Source of the DNA: Ciona intestinalis
Lineage: Eukaryota; Chordata; Ascidiacea; Phlebobranchia; Cionidae
DNA: 64,000 nucleotides
Direction: 5' to 3'
Assembly (NCBI RefSeq): GCF_000224145.3
Contig: NC_020172.2
Location: forward strand, 253,001 to 317,000
Part shown: piece by piece, positions 50,968 through 63,935 of the stretch
Position numbering within the stretch: position 1 is the first letter of the stretch
Layout: each line of letters begins with the position of its first letter
Notes under the pieces: generated by a model
Database searches by the model: none
Seen by the model: only the letters and a program-made list of their open reading frames with translations
Told to the model about the DNA's origin: nothing
Program-made: the position numbers and the translations under genes

Positions 50968-53900
50968 ATGGCAGGTAAGCGATAGGTGAATATTCATCGT
51001 CCTAGTTAAACAACTGCATGTAAATTATGAACTCTTTACCAAATCTTATTGTTCCAATATTATTATTCAAAATATGATTTTATGCAGCAAAAACAACAAC
51101 GAGAGCAGTGAAAAATGTGACACTTTCGCCAGCGTTTTCTAAAGGGTAACTTTTAAATTGCACTTAGTTTGTTTATTTTAATGTTTTAAAGTGTTTTGTT
51201 GATATTAACTGTTATCATCAAAATTTCCAAATTATCCTACAAAAACAGTATGCACATTGGGTCTCTAACGAAACTATGATTCGCAGATATTGCAACCAGA
51301 AACACTACACGACCACGTCCAATAGATGCTAAATGACCATACGAGTTTAACAAACCAACTTTAACATAAACAAAATGATAATACATTTGGAGGCGATTGC
51401 TTTACTGACTAATTGTTTTTAAGTAAATTGGGAAATTCAAAAAATTTGGCATCAACATTTAGTTTGAAAAACAGAAATATTTGTTTATCATTGATGTGAT
51501 GTCATTGAAACATATTTCTTCATCAGTAAAAGCAGCACATTGAAGGATGTTGAAACAGAATACATCAAAAATCTTCAGCAACAAATTTATTTCTTGGAGC
51601 TTGAAGCCGAATATTTAAGACAACAAACAAAGTCTGCAACTGATATTCATCCCAAGATGACACAAGAAGCTGACAGGATGATGTTTAAATTGAAGGTAAC
51701 TTTTTCCAATACATAGCTTAGCTTGAAATGGAGGTGTTTGAAACCAATACTGTTATACAGACAGTCACAGTTACATACATATATATACCATAAGTGTTTA
51801 TATCAGTGATAATCATGCAAGGAACAAGTAGACACAGTGGCAAACAATGCCTGTTTGCAATTTTCAAATTAAGGTTTAATTTTATGTAACCAGCTGGGTT
51901 GGACAAAGGGTTGGAGTTGTAAACCACGGTGCGACTAATGTACTTGATATAATTATATTACTTCAATGGGTCAATATATTAAAAATAGAATTAAAAACTA
52001 CATAAGACTTGTCCAGCGCTGTGGTATAGTGGTTAGCGCGCCTGCCAGTAACCCAGAGGTAATGGGTTCAAGGCTTGACGCTACTACTATTGTGGGCGTA
52101 TGTGTCCTTGGGCAAGACACTTAACGGCAATTGCTCCAACCCAGTGGTCCCTAATGGGTTGTCTAAAATATCAGACATAGATAAAAAAAATAAAAAATCC
52201 ATAAAAAATAATTACCCGCAAAGTAACATACATGGTAACTCGTAAGCTGGCACGAGATGTTAAACTCGTGTGATAACAACTGTCGTTTTTCAGCCACGCG
52301 GGGATAAAGTAAGTTACATTCATTCATTCAAGACAACAATTGTTTATATTTCTAAGCTTGTTGTTGAAATGATTGAATTTTTTAAGGACATGCAATCTGA
52401 CTTGGACGGAATGAATTTGGAAATTTCACGAAAAGATTCAAATATTTCAATGTTGACCAATGAGAAGAAAAGAACATCAGCTGAACTGAAAGCATTAGAA
52501 GGTAAAATATGCAAAAAAGTTTTGAAATCTGTTGCTTTTACTTTCTTGTATATATTTACAATAATTGTTATTGTACACTTAAATATTGGGTTGTTCTTAG
52601 CTCAATTTTCAATATTCCTTCTTCAGATAATTCACGAAGAGAGAAGTCTCTTTTCACCCAGGAAATTATTCAGTTGAAAAAAATGAAAGAAGTTGCAGAC
52701 CGAGATATTTCGTTGAAAGATTCTGAGATTGTTCGACTTCAACAACAACTTGAACGAGTTTCAGCAGATCTTCGACACGAGAAACATTCAAAGAATTTGT
52801 TGCAGTCACAGGTGAGGGTGTATCAGTTAAGTATTTTTATATTTGACTTAGTCTTCACTGTATGGTATTGGCTTTATAATTGTTTGCATGAAATAAATTA
52901 TCAACTCTTTTACTTGAATCTGACGGTCTACATGAGGTGCTTGAAAAAAAACAAGGTACATTTAGTTTATAAAAGGACATTCATGTTATAAAACGAAAGT
53001 GCAAATGAGGTGTATGAATATTACATGTGTCTACTGTATTAGAAAATGCTTATGGTGATACGCTATTTCGAACCATACTATTGTTATTAGGAAAGTAATT
53101 ATTGTTATTATCCACACGCAGCATGATCAAAGAGTTGCGCAACATTCGGAAACCATGTCACTTCTGGACACCAAGAGACAAGAATGTTTACACAAGGATT
53201 CTGAAATGCATTATCTTGAAGAAAAGTTTAACACAAGCACCTTAGCTATGCAAGATAAAATAACAAAGGAATTAAAGGTATAATTTTCCAATACTTTATG
53301 TTGCTTAACTTATATAGTAGCATCATTACATTGAACCTTGAACAACAGTTTTATGGTGAAATTAAATGTCTTGTTTTACCAAAAAAAAAAAACTTAAAAC
53401 AATTTCTGTTCCAAAATCAGAATGAAATTTTAAGCCTTAGAAGAGAATTAAGATCTGTTGAGTTGTCCAGGAACCAAGACAGAATAATAAAAGACAAGGT
53501 GATTTAAAATATACAACCTTGTGTTTCAGTGCTAAAACATAATAATAAATTACATGGATTAAATAAACCATTGCTGCTATGTATAATATAACTGACCTTT
53601 CAAGATACTATTAAGGTGACTTTTGTATAAAAATATAATACAATATTTTGTTTACCTTAAGGGTGTTGTTTTATATTATTCTATTTTTTATTACTGTAAC
53701 CGAATAGATATTGATATTTAGAGTTATAATGACTAAATAAAATCAATTAGTGTGTTCTGCTTCCTTTAACTGTGATATTTGTATTTTATTACACTGATAA
53801 TGGACAATGTAATATGTGTTTGTGTTATACATAGATGGTTGAAAATGTTAGCAAGCTAACTCAAGAAAATGCTTCACTCCACACACAAGTGCTTGATTTG

Positions 53901-55875
53901 GGGAAACAACTCGATCATCTGCAACTCATGGCTGATGAAAAGGATTCACGTGCACAAGTTTACACAAACCAGGTATCATGGCTGAGTCATATCATCAGTT
54001 ATGATTGGTTGAATACTAAATATAAAGATTTATAAAACATATACAAGAGAATCTATGCCCTAAAATTATAAATGGTTTCTAGAAAAAAAAATTAACTGCA
54101 TTTATTTACGAGCCTAAAATACATATTATGATTATTTTTTTCTACAGACAGAATTTAAATTTTAGCCATTTGTGTAAACAAAAGTTATCATTTGTTTAAT
54201 TTAAAATGATTTTCTTAGAAAATCAAAACCAAAACGTGGCAATTCAAATCAACACAAAAAAGAAAACAACAACAAAGGCAGAAGTAGCTACAAGCTTTAT
54301 AAAATGCTTTATATTCAATTGTATTGATCAACTCTCCAATTAAAACATGTAGTTGCTAAATAAGCATACACTACCCATATTGATTTGCCACTCATTTATT
54401 AAAACAAACAGAAGTCTGTTTAAGCACTTCAGGTTTTATTGGTTTAGTTTCAACAAATATTATATTTATTTCGTTAAGCAAACAAAAGAGGATCAATGAA
54501 ATATTGATCATTTAATATTAGTTATATCTCAGATGTCCCAATTACGAGGTAGTGAACAAGTTCTCAACCATGAAGTGAAAAAGTTGCGGGAAATGTTGGA
54601 ATTTGAACGAAACAAGTTAAGCAAACTAGAAGCACAGGTGCTGGAACAACTAATGTGAAAACATACTTTGTACATTTATTTTTATAGTGTTTATATGTTT
54701 TAAGGTGTATGTATATACATTTACTGATTTTAATAACGTTTTAAGGCAGCATTAGACGTTGGAAGATATCATAGCAATATTCAGTAGTGTCCTATATATT
54801 TATTTACTATTACTTTCATGCTTTCCTTGGTATTCCTACAATTTAAAGCTGACATGTAAGTGGGTTACGGTAGAATGAGATTTTGGGTCTGATCTCGCAA
54901 CAGTAGTTATTCTTTTATTTTCAGATGTTGGAAGCTCAAGACGGAATGTCGAGTGCACACTTTCACTCGAGGTCAGTACAGAGCAGGCTGGATGAATTGA
55001 ACGGTCGATTCACGAAAGCTGATGATGATAATGTTCAACTGAGGAAAGATAAACTTATTCTTGTCGAACATATCGCTCAACAACAAAAACAGGTTTAATT
55101 GAATATTTGATTTATGTTTAACCATCCACTACACAAGGTACCAAACTAACGTTAAGTGTTCCAACCTTCCGGCACCGTGGCTCAGTTGGTTAGCGCGCCT
55201 GTCTCTAACCCAGAGGTTATGGGTTTAAAGTTCATCGCTGCTACCATCATGCATGTGTGTGCTTGGGCAAGACACTTAACGGCAATTGCTCCAACCCAGT
55301 GGTCACTAATGGGTTATTCAAATTGTCATGCATACATTATATTCAAAAAACAACAAAACAATTACCACAAAATTAGATTTGTGGTAAGTCGTAAGCTGGC
55401 AAAAAGTGTAGGAAACAAAATACCCATATTATAACGATTGTCATTTTCCAGCCAGGCAAGAAAGAAGCAAGTTACATTCATTCAGCCTAATGGTCACTAA
55501 TGGGGTGTCAAATTGTCAGCCATATATAAAACAATTGTCTAACGGCCCCACTTTTTACCCACAGTTTTAAAAACTGTTGTTTTTCCATTATTTCTTTCCT
55601 CTTGTATTTTTTAAATGGGATGACTTTCATCATCATTTTCGAAAAGATTAAAAATTGTAATATGTTATTTTTATAAACTTTTGAAATTTATAATCTTTCT
55701 TTTTCAACAGCTTGATTTAAAGGAAGCTGAAATACATCGACTGGAAAGTCACATATACACACTACAAACCGATATTTCAATGTTGACAACGGAAATAGAC
55801 AAGAGTAAGTCAATGCAAACCAAACATTGGAATGATCTTTCAAAGGCAGCTGAGAGTTTGAAAATTAGACAGTAA
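50968..55875 (+). CDS. 447-residue coiled-coil protein, ciliary/centrosomal type
   Basis: I do not recognise a specific orthologue. Eleven exons in continuous phase: 50968-50974, 51088-51145, 51527-51695, 52387-52501, 52627-52811, 53122-53277, 53421-53498, 53835-53972, 54533-54637, 54925-55092, 55711-55875. The first exon holds only ATGGCAG. A short basic N terminus (MAAKTTTRAVKNVTL) leads into almost unbroken heptad-rich coiled coil from about residue 30 to the end: YIKNLQQQIYFLELEAEYLR, MTQEADRMMFKLK, SEIVRLQQQLERVSADLRHE, NEILSLRRELRSVELSR, LEFERNKLSKLEAQ, EAEIHRLESHIYTLQTDIS. Most internal exons are phase 0 and multiples of three. No motor, membrane or enzymatic motif. Such proteins are mostly cytoskeletal, often of cilia, flagella or centrosomes; that is inference from type only. 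A SINE lies in intron 3 and another in intron 10. Confidence 0.85.
52011..52330 (+). mobile_element. tRNA-headed composite SINE, full length
   Basis: Head GCGCTGTGGTATAGTGGTTA then GCGCGCCTGCC (A-box region) and AATGGGTTCAAGGCTTGACG (B-box). Body TTGGGCAAGACACTTAACGG, CCAACCCAGTGGTCCCTAAT; second part CTCGTAAGCTGGCACGAG, GATAACAACTGTCGTTTTTC; tail ends (CATT)n. Resembles the composite SINE described for Ciona (Cics-1, from memory). It ends 56 bp before exon 4 of the coiled-coil gene. Confidence 0.9.
55168..55485 (+). mobile_element. tRNA-headed composite SINE, full length
   Basis: Same parts as 52011-52330: head CCGGCACCGTGGCTCAGTTG, B-box region GGTTATGGGTTTAAAG, body GGGCAAGACACTTAACGGCA, tail GTTACATTCATTCA. 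An extra body fragment (TGGTCACTAATGGGGTGTCA) follows at 55486-55545. Confidence 0.88.
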
Positions 55876-56200
55876 CTTCCAACTCTGGCTTAAACCCCAG
55901 GTTCCATGGCGTGCCTACCTGTAGAACCTCACTTATATAAACGCATACTGGAACACGAATTTTATAATTTACCCAAAAGTAGAACAGTTTTATAGTATGT
56001 CTAATAGTATTTTGATGTCAAATTATCATGGTTGAATCGTGCCTTCTGTTTTATTAACCCCTTGCCAAATTTATTTTGCACTACATTTTTACTGAAATGT
56101 TTTTATTCTTGATAAAACGTTATATGTAACATTAATTGTATTCCCAGATTACATGGAATAGTTTCATTTCACTTTGCGTAGTATCATGTGTAAACCTTTT

Positions 56201-56206
56201 AATAAA
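56201..56206 (+). terminator. poly(A) signal of the coiled-coil gene
   Basis: AATAAA 326 nt after the stop codon, followed by T/G-rich sequence (TGTTTAAATGTGTTGATTTTG). Confidence 0.5.
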
Positions 56207-56328
56207 GTATTTTAATTATGTTTAAATGTGTTGATTTTGAAATCTAGATTAGTGTTGTTTTAATGTATCTTTGTCTTACATGGTGTTTAGATAGATTAAG
56301 GAAAACCACATATAGCTATGAACATTTT

Positions 56329-56420
56329 ATGTTCTTTTAAGACATTTAATGTTCGTTCTTTTAAGACATTTAATGTTCGTATGTTCTTTTAAGACATTTA
56401 ATGTTTTAAGACATTTAATG
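56329..56420. repeat. minisatellite, unit about 26 bp (TTCTTTTAAGACATTTAATG)
   Basis: Three units plus a shortened fourth (TTTTAAGACATTTAATG) of slightly different lengths, just after the coiled-coil gene. Confidence 0.75.
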
Positions 56421-57700
56421 TATATTTTAGGCCTGTTACCCGGAATTTTTCGTAATGTTTTTTTGGTATTTTATACTCATCACGAATATTTTCAAAAGAG
56501 CAGATAAATGAAAGCTGGGGTTTAAACTAAATTATAGGCCAGTGGTGTTTCAAGATCTAGAAAGTCCTTCCGCAAGGTTTATAGGTGAGCGACCATCTTA
56601 GAGGTTGCCGTATGACTATAGCTAGTTACTCGTAAATTAATTGCTCTCTGCTCAGTCAACATAATGCGAATCAAAATGCTTAGTCAACATAATTCAACTG
56701 TTTGATATTCTGAATATAATTATATCATACTTGATATTCCGACCTCAGCGTTTAGAAATTGTATCATATAATCCAGAACAAAATATTATTTTAACATATT
56801 TGTGCCTACAAATTATATTGGGTATTAAAATGAGCTCCTATTTCGCCCGGCCCTGTCGCAGGTATGGTTTTGTGGGGTGTAAGATAAGCTACTGTTATTA
56901 AACTAATTAAAAAATATCACCCAAATTTCGTTATAAACTGAAAACTTAGATACCCAAGAATGACTTCATTGGTATAATTTAAACAATATATTTCAAACCA
57001 TAATTAAAGCGTAGTTTGTTTATTAAAACCTGCATAACTTTGGCATCCCTTGAATAAAGCAAAGTTACATTAAATACAAAATTGATTCTAATCTTAAATT
57101 AGCAAATATTTTAACAAAATTTAGTAACACAATATTTTAAATAATTACTCAATAAAATAATACATTTTATACAATATTTACTGGACTGTATGTAAATTAT
57201 ACTGCATTGATTTTCATTTCATTTGACATAAACAAAAACTTTCTACTGTATCTTTTGTAAAATGCTGTGTCATAAATTAAAATGATGGTGCGTACATAAA
57301 ATAAAACTACATTGTGATGCAAATACAAAATACATTGTTAATAAACTGCTGCAAATGCAGAGAAACTTTGGTGTTTACATTCTTTCTTTCAAAACAGTAA
57401 AACACTTGGCATTGTGATTTATAATACTTAGCATAATAATTAAGTGCAGATTAATATTCACAAGCATTTGCTCAAATAATTACAACGAGCATTTTTAATG
57501 ATTACATCTTGGGCTGGAATTCTAAAACCACTCACCAAAATATAAGTTAATTAAGATAACAAGGCAATAAAATTTAATGCAATCTGGGCTTAAAGTGTTT
57601 TAGAACTACTGCCTTTTTCATTGGGCTTTCAGGTCAGAGAAATTGAGCCCTGTTAAAAATCAAACCCTGTTAACACTTATTATCTTGAAACAGTAATAGT
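56421..57700. other. intergenic between convergent genes
   Basis: AT-rich; holds the 3' untranslated region of the myosin gene on the minus strand. No other structure recognised. Confidence 0.4.
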
Positions 57701-60700
57701 TCATGTGGTGGAAGTAGTAAGCATGATGCTTGTGTTTGAAACCTTCCTGAAGTTTGAAGTTGCTCCATTTGTTTCATCGAATGAGATGGTTTTAGTTTTC
57801 CCACCAAGTTTCACTTGAATAGATTTACCAACATTCACCAAAATATCTCGGTTTTGCTCGCTACAACATATTAAGTTTTATAAATTATTTGCTTGCACTT
57901 ATTTTTTATATTTCACACATTCTACACATTGTTTTATGATATATACCACACAATATAACATGATATATACCACACAATATACCATGATATATACCACACA
58001 CTATACCATGATATATATCACACATTATACCATGAAATATACCACACACTTTACCATGATATATACCACACAATATACCATGATATATACCACACATTAT
58101 ACCACGATATATACCACACACTGTACCACTTACAGCTTAATAACACGCATGATAGATCCGATAGCTTCAGGAACACGATCTTGGTTGGGAGGATTAGTTT
58201 TGTGAATGCAAGTTACCAAGTCATCGTGACCATCCAGGTGGATGACGAGAAGTTGGTTGGATGAAGATGACACGCTTAATCCCGTCACCTGAGTATGGGA
58301 ATAATTTGTTTATTAAATCGGGGAAAATAAAACATAAGAAACACACGTTTTTACCTACCAGATGATTCATTAAATGATTATTTACAGTTTACATTATGCC
58401 TGGTGGCAGTAAGTTTTTTATTACTCGGCATATAAAGAATTGATTACCTTTTTCATAACAGCTTGAATACAGATATTTTGTGGCTTTTTGAAAACATATA
58501 TTTATTGAGGATTGCCAAATAAAGTTTTTATGCATTCTATGTTGCATAATAAATACATCCATGTTATACAACAGTGCATGTGATACGTAAATTAGTAAAT
58601 ACAGCACTACTTTTGTCTCTCAATAAATTGAATCTTATTTTTCACCTTCCTCAGCAAAACACCCGATGTCATTGGTTTATAACCTTTCTTTGGGTCAAGT
58701 TTGAATATCAATTTATCCGTGACCAACAACGCTCTGTCCTCAGATTTGTTGTTCTTGTTCATCTAGAACGCAAAAATATCATCATGTGTGCATGGTGGAC
58801 CAACTGTACACGGTGTGTAAAATATATAGTAGGGTGGGGGAATATGGGACACTTTTAACACAAAATATCCAAATAAACTGATCGTGTTCTAAACAATTAT
58901 CAATGATCCGCAGAAGTCGGGAAGATATAGTTTTATAATTCTCTGAATGTTTTTTTGTTTACTACTAAATGGGACGAGTAAATAGAGTTAAAAAGTGTCC
59001 CATCTTGCCTCACCCTACAATACTCACACAATAATTTAACTTTTGTGTCCGATCATTCAAAAGAAACTTTTATAGATGAATATTTTGACAGTGAGCTTAA
59101 GGTCTTTAAATATTTCATACAACAATAATAATAGAAATAACATACTTTCCTGATATGAGCAGAGAAGACAACTTTGTTGAAATGATGTTTTGCTTTAATG
59201 TTATTTGACACAGATTGGAAAGTAGAAGCTTGCGCTGCATTATCCGACATCTGGATGTTATGTGGGGTTTAAAACTACGAGGTTGTCAACACTTCGATTA
59301 AAATAAATAAAATACAAATTCAACATGTTTAAATATATGTAAACCTTGGTTTCAAATTTATTTATGGCCTTTGTTATGATTATAAGAAAGCTATATACAA
59401 TACAATAACAAGCAATATTAGGTTGTTTTAACAAAAGCAAAGTAAATATTTTTAAAACAGAACTTATTGTTACCTAGCCATACTTGCTACTTATGTATGG
59501 GCTTGTGTTGTAATTAACCGAGAGTTGTTACGACTAAACCAGGGGTATTTCAACTAAAACCATATGTTTATGGAGTGCATGTATGATTATTATTGAGGGT
59601 GCAACGATAACAAACAGTTCAATGAAGTATTTTTATGATCAATTATGAAAAATAAAAATGTAGAGTGTAATTTTTGTTCAAAACTTAAACAAACTAGAAT
59701 GAATATAAATATGATGAGGATGTTTAATATACTGTGTTTAACTTAACTAAATCTATACGACAAATATCTTCACAACATACATATATACCACACACTTGGA
59801 ATTCAAGAAACAAAATAGAAAATAAATTTAACGAACCGAAGCAAGGTAGTTCCCCTCCCACTTTCCTTGTCTTAACCAATTAGATCGCTTTCCATGTAAA
59901 GCATCATAAGCGGCACATTTTAATTGGATGAGAGGCCACTGGTCGTGTGGAATAGACTTAACAATGTGCCCAGCTCTCCATCTTAACATTTATTTTACTT
60001 GTTAGTTAACAATGAAATACACTTTTCCAAACAGCTTGCATAAAAAATCTTAATTAAAGGTACTGAGTAATTAGGCGTAATAATGCATCACTAGTTTGAA
60101 TAAATGATTGACACTTGTTCATCACTTTACAAGTTTTAACCCAAGTGTTATATTCCATACACTTTGTACTCGCTTACCAGTTGCCACAGATTTAACTTTT
60201 CGAGATATTTTAAATAATATTGCGCTACAAAGATTGACTGGTGTACACCTCAATAATCATGTCAAAACTAAAACATATTTATCCTTATATTACTAAATAT
60301 ACCCAACCATTAACACAACTACCTTGCATGCATTAACTTCATATGTTCAGCCAACTGAGTTAATACTTTGGGTGGTTTCGCCCAAACAACAGATTTTCCA
60401 AGATCTTTCATCTTACGAACATTATGGAAACGTCTGCATTATACATTACATTAGGTAACATTACATTAATGGAAATCTAACAATTAGGTCTAAATGGTAT
60501 ACACGGGTACCACTACTATNNNNNNNNNNNNNNNNNNNNNNNNNNNNNNNNNNNNNNNNNNNNNNNNNNAGAAACAACATGTAGAAGCAAATCAAAGTTA
60601 GATAATACACACAAAAACATAATTTATTTAAAAAATGCTTCATAATACCTAAAAAACTTGTAAAAACAGTTGACATAGCCGTTTTTGCGCAAAACCACAT

Positions 60701-63700
60701 TTTTAACGGGTAACTTAGACGGGGAAGCCCCAGAGCAACATAGAGATCAAATATAATCGCTTTTATTTGACAGAATGACGTTAAAACCTTGATTTTGTGG
60801 CAGAAAATGGACCATCTTCTCAAAAAATACTTTACGGTTTTCACATCAAGTTTGGTAAAAACTTTTAAATGTTATGATGCCTTTTTCAAGCGTTATATTG
60901 GTAGATAATACCTTCCTCTTTCAAATAAAACCAACTGTAAGAATTTTTACCAACTATTATAATAATTATGAACATTTTTGTGAACACCTGTTCCAAAAGG
61001 CATATTTGCATTACTCGTCCCTAAGGAGTTAAAAAGAAAATTACGCATGATGTCACAACATTTGCACATGTTTAGCTAAGAGATTATAGGAAGTTACAGA
61101 ATGTATAATAATTATGTATGATGCAAAATTTGTTTTAGTTTCTCATAAGATTCATAATATTGTATCCCATCACCTTTTGTAGCAACACAATAATGTATTG
61201 AATCAAGTCCACTCGCTGTTCTTCAAGAGTAACAAGTGTGTTTGGTGTTCGAATAAATATCTTGGTGTTTCCATATGCCACATCATGCTCAAAACTAAAT
61301 TACATGGTTGTAATTATAAATATGCGCGTACAGGTAAAATGGAAAACTTAATTAGAAGTTACTGTTATCAACAGTGCTTTGGACCTTGCGTAAAATTGCC
61401 AACAAAAAGTAATTCAAATTATCAAAACCTTTGAAAGATATTCAGATCAATTTGCATTCAGGAAAATATTTTGAAAATTATAACAAACCACTTCAACCAT
61501 TGAAAATTAGTAATTTTTTTATAATATTAAATAATTAATGCATTCAATCCTACAAGCTTCATATTGCTACTTAATGTATTAGCTTTTAGAATTGCATGAA
61601 TGTTTATCAGCAGGTAATTAATCGATGAAATAAGATTACCAAAGCTAAACTTTAAGTATTGTGTTTTAGCATGAGTGTCTTCACCTAACAAACAGGACAT
61701 ATTCCAGAACTGCATGCTTATTTTTAGCCTTATACACCAGGCACATGTGTAATACAATAAGATTCATGCTTATTGTTTGGCTACAACATGAATACTTTAT
61801 ATCTTATATGCCAGCACCCATTTTGTATTTATACACAGTAGACAGTACAATGGTAGTTCATATAACTAAATAAAAGGCACAAGTTTGCTTTTAAATTTCA
61901 GTGTTACGAGCTACACTACTTGAAAGCACATGCTCAAGGCAATTGTCAATAAAAGCACATTATGCACAAAAATGTCATGCAACTTACCCTTGTTTACCAT
62001 TAACAAGAATCCTTACAAGTAAATGAAAGGTTAGTAAAATAAACAAGACATGCAGAATCAACCACTTACCCAGGCCTTGAACTGTTCACGTTGATTTGCA
62101 ACAAAACAAGAAAAAACAAGAAGATTAGATAAACAAGAACAACTAATTTGCATATTAAAATAAATTTGCATATGATTAAATAATAACAGATGGCACGGAC
62201 AAAATTTGATAACGAAACATTTCATATTGAATATTTAAATATACAATATGGCATTACTATAACGGGGTCGAAGGATGTTAGGGGGTGGGGTCATTAACAG
62301 ACTGATGCTTATAGTCTTATCTCTTATGTGTTTAGGTAAATTATTCCGAAACACTTAAGAAACAAATATAAATATAGATTGGTGCAAAAAATAATACAAA
62401 TTATTACGTTTAAAATTTTTCAGTTATTTCAATAATAAAGTGGTGGCCACACCCACATGTTTGGTAATCCTTTAGCTGGTAGCCACCTGAAATTTTGGTT
62501 TCAAAATGTTCCTTAGGTCTCACTGATACCCACTGTATAATTTTTTTTTTTTTTTAAATCGGGCGTTCGTGCCGAAAATTAACTTTAAAAATGCGCGAAA
62601 ACATGCTTCGTTACCGTAATTCATCTGATTTGCGTAAGGTTAACGATTTATTACATCACAATCGCGGTCTGTTACCTCACAATAGTGGTATATTACATAC
62701 TGTTACAGGACGTTATAGCCTTGTTTTTGCCCCACTGTTTTAGCGTAGGAATCAAACGTAACAACACGCATTCTATGACGTAATAATCCAACCTTGGTTT
62801 AATTCATAACGGCTGGTGTGGAAAATACGGTGACGCAGCACGTATTCCTGAATTTTCAAAGTTAATTTTAGACACGAACGCCCGAGTTTTTTCAAAAAAA
62901 AAATTATACAGTGGGTATCAGTGAGACCTAAGGAACATTTTGAAACCAAAGTTTCAGGTGGCCACCAGCTAAAGGATTACCCACATTGTTTAGGTGTCCT
63001 TGAAACTGACCACATACCATGAAAGGTTGACAAATAAGCTATCAAGACATTCAAAATAGAAAGAAAATTAAACATAAATAAACATTAAAAAATGTATTGA
63101 ATAATAAGAAACATATAAAGAAGCAAAATGTAAAGAAATATATTTATAATTTATAATAAGTTTATAATGTTAGAATATCAACCTGATGTCTTTAATTAGA
63201 GCTTGTACGGCTTCCTTGTCTCCCCTGCATTGATGGTTAGGCCATGTGTAGGAGGATAACATCTTGTATCTGGGAGAATATGTTACTTATAATAACATTT
63301 GTATGTGTGGGTATTAAGTCATGGGATTATAAAGCACGTGAGGTGTTTAATATATTTTGTTGAGAAATAATTATACTTTCTCTATTGTTTTATAACAGAT
63401 GCGTGGTGTGTTAAAGAATTTCTTTGTTTAGGAGTGAAAGCACTATAAGCTGGCCTGCTGCCTCAAATACCAAATGTTGATCACATTAATTTATCATATA
63501 CATTATTTTTATTATTCACAGTTTAAAAATATAAGAATGTTTATAAAATTCACATATCCAATAAATGATATAATAAGAAAATGTTATTACTTACAAAAAT
63601 CTTATGCACACATATTAATATATATATACGATTTTAAAATCACATACAAAGACTTTTGTTTATGTATTTTTTATAATTATATGAAACACATTTCACAAAT

Positions 63701-63935
63701 GCATCAAATGCAGCATACACAATAATGCACCAACTACAAATAATTAACCCAACATTTATAATTCGAACCTTTGTAGGAATCTTGAGTAAGGTTGACGATT
63801 AGCGAAACCAGCTCGTCGTACTCGAACATTTTCGAGCAAACCCAAGTATGCCACCTGGTGTTCACATCTCTCATCGTTGAATTGTATCGGAGATTTCATC
63901 TCGTTTGGTTTGATGCAACGAACATAGTAAGGTTC
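57701..63935 (-). CDS. MYO1D: class I unconventional myosin, ID/IG type (3' half of gene)
   Basis: Short-tailed, membrane-binding actin motor. Nine exons seen on the minus strand: 63769-63935, 63183-63269, 61174-61294, [gap], 60323-60433, 59837-59981, 59146-59250, 58646-58762, 58134-58288, 57701-57860. The first gives the end of the motor ([35 protein letters not shown]), then [14 protein letters not shown], and the converter/first-IQ region ([20 protein letters not shown]). After the missing IQ exon comes the TH1 lipid-binding tail: [77 protein letters not shown], ending SIMLTTSTT. No SH3 domain follows, as in short-tailed class I myosins. Closest in memory to vertebrate MYO1D, then MYO1G. 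Phase is continuous except across the gap at 60520-60569, where the exon for the remaining IQ motif must lie. The motor head is beyond the right edge. Confidence 0.92.
57932..58128. repeat. minisatellite, 24-bp unit (CCATGATATATACCACACAA)
   Basis: About eight tandem units, alternating TATACCATGATATATACC and CACA words with few changes, in the last myosin intron and running to within 6 bp of exon 58134-58288. The 24-bp unit is a multiple of three and stop-free, so both strands show a spurious repetitive ORF. Confidence 0.9.
58825..59021. mobile_element. MITE family A copy (myosin intron)
   Basis: Complete unit with ends TATAGTAGGGTGGGGGAATA and GTGTCCCATCTTGCCTCACC; interior inverted relative to 40384 (AAATAAACTGATCGTG, TTACTACTAAATGGGACGAG). 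Confidence 0.88.
60520..60569. other. assembly gap (50 N) in the myosin gene
   Basis: Run of N between the converter exon and the first tail exon; the IQ-motif exon expected here is not visible on either side. Confidence 0.99.
62463..62981. mobile_element. foldback element with about 150-bp inverted termini (family C)
   Basis: Left arm starts GGTAATCCTTTAGCTGGTAG and runs through CACCTGAAATTTTGGTTTCA, AAATGTTCCTTAGGTCTCAC and TGATACCCACTGTATAATTT to GAAAATTAACTTT; the right arm (about 62835-62981) is its reverse complement with few changes, ending CAGCTAAAGGATTACC. Flanks CACATGTTT and CACATTGTTT look like an imperfect 8-9 bp target duplication, a size typical of hAT-type insertions. The 200-bp centre has no ORF. 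In a myosin intron. Confidence 0.82.

Noticed and set aside
52014-52090. tRNA gene
   Set aside because: A- and B-box-like words belong to the SINE head; the cloverleaf is not complete and the same head recurs in several copies.
57932-58128. CRISPR array
   Set aside because: Units are contiguous tandem copies with no unique spacers, in a eukaryotic intron.
57906-58205. Repetitive ORFs on both strands (CGIYHGI-type and YTTQYTMI-type proteins)
   Set aside because: Produced by a stop-free 24-bp tandem repeat in a myosin intron.
62060-62100. Possible myosin exon ending FKAW at a good GTAAGT donor
   Set aside because: It breaks the reading phase; joining 63183 directly to 61294 through the acceptor ATTTAG keeps phase and gives the family sequence FEHDVAYG.
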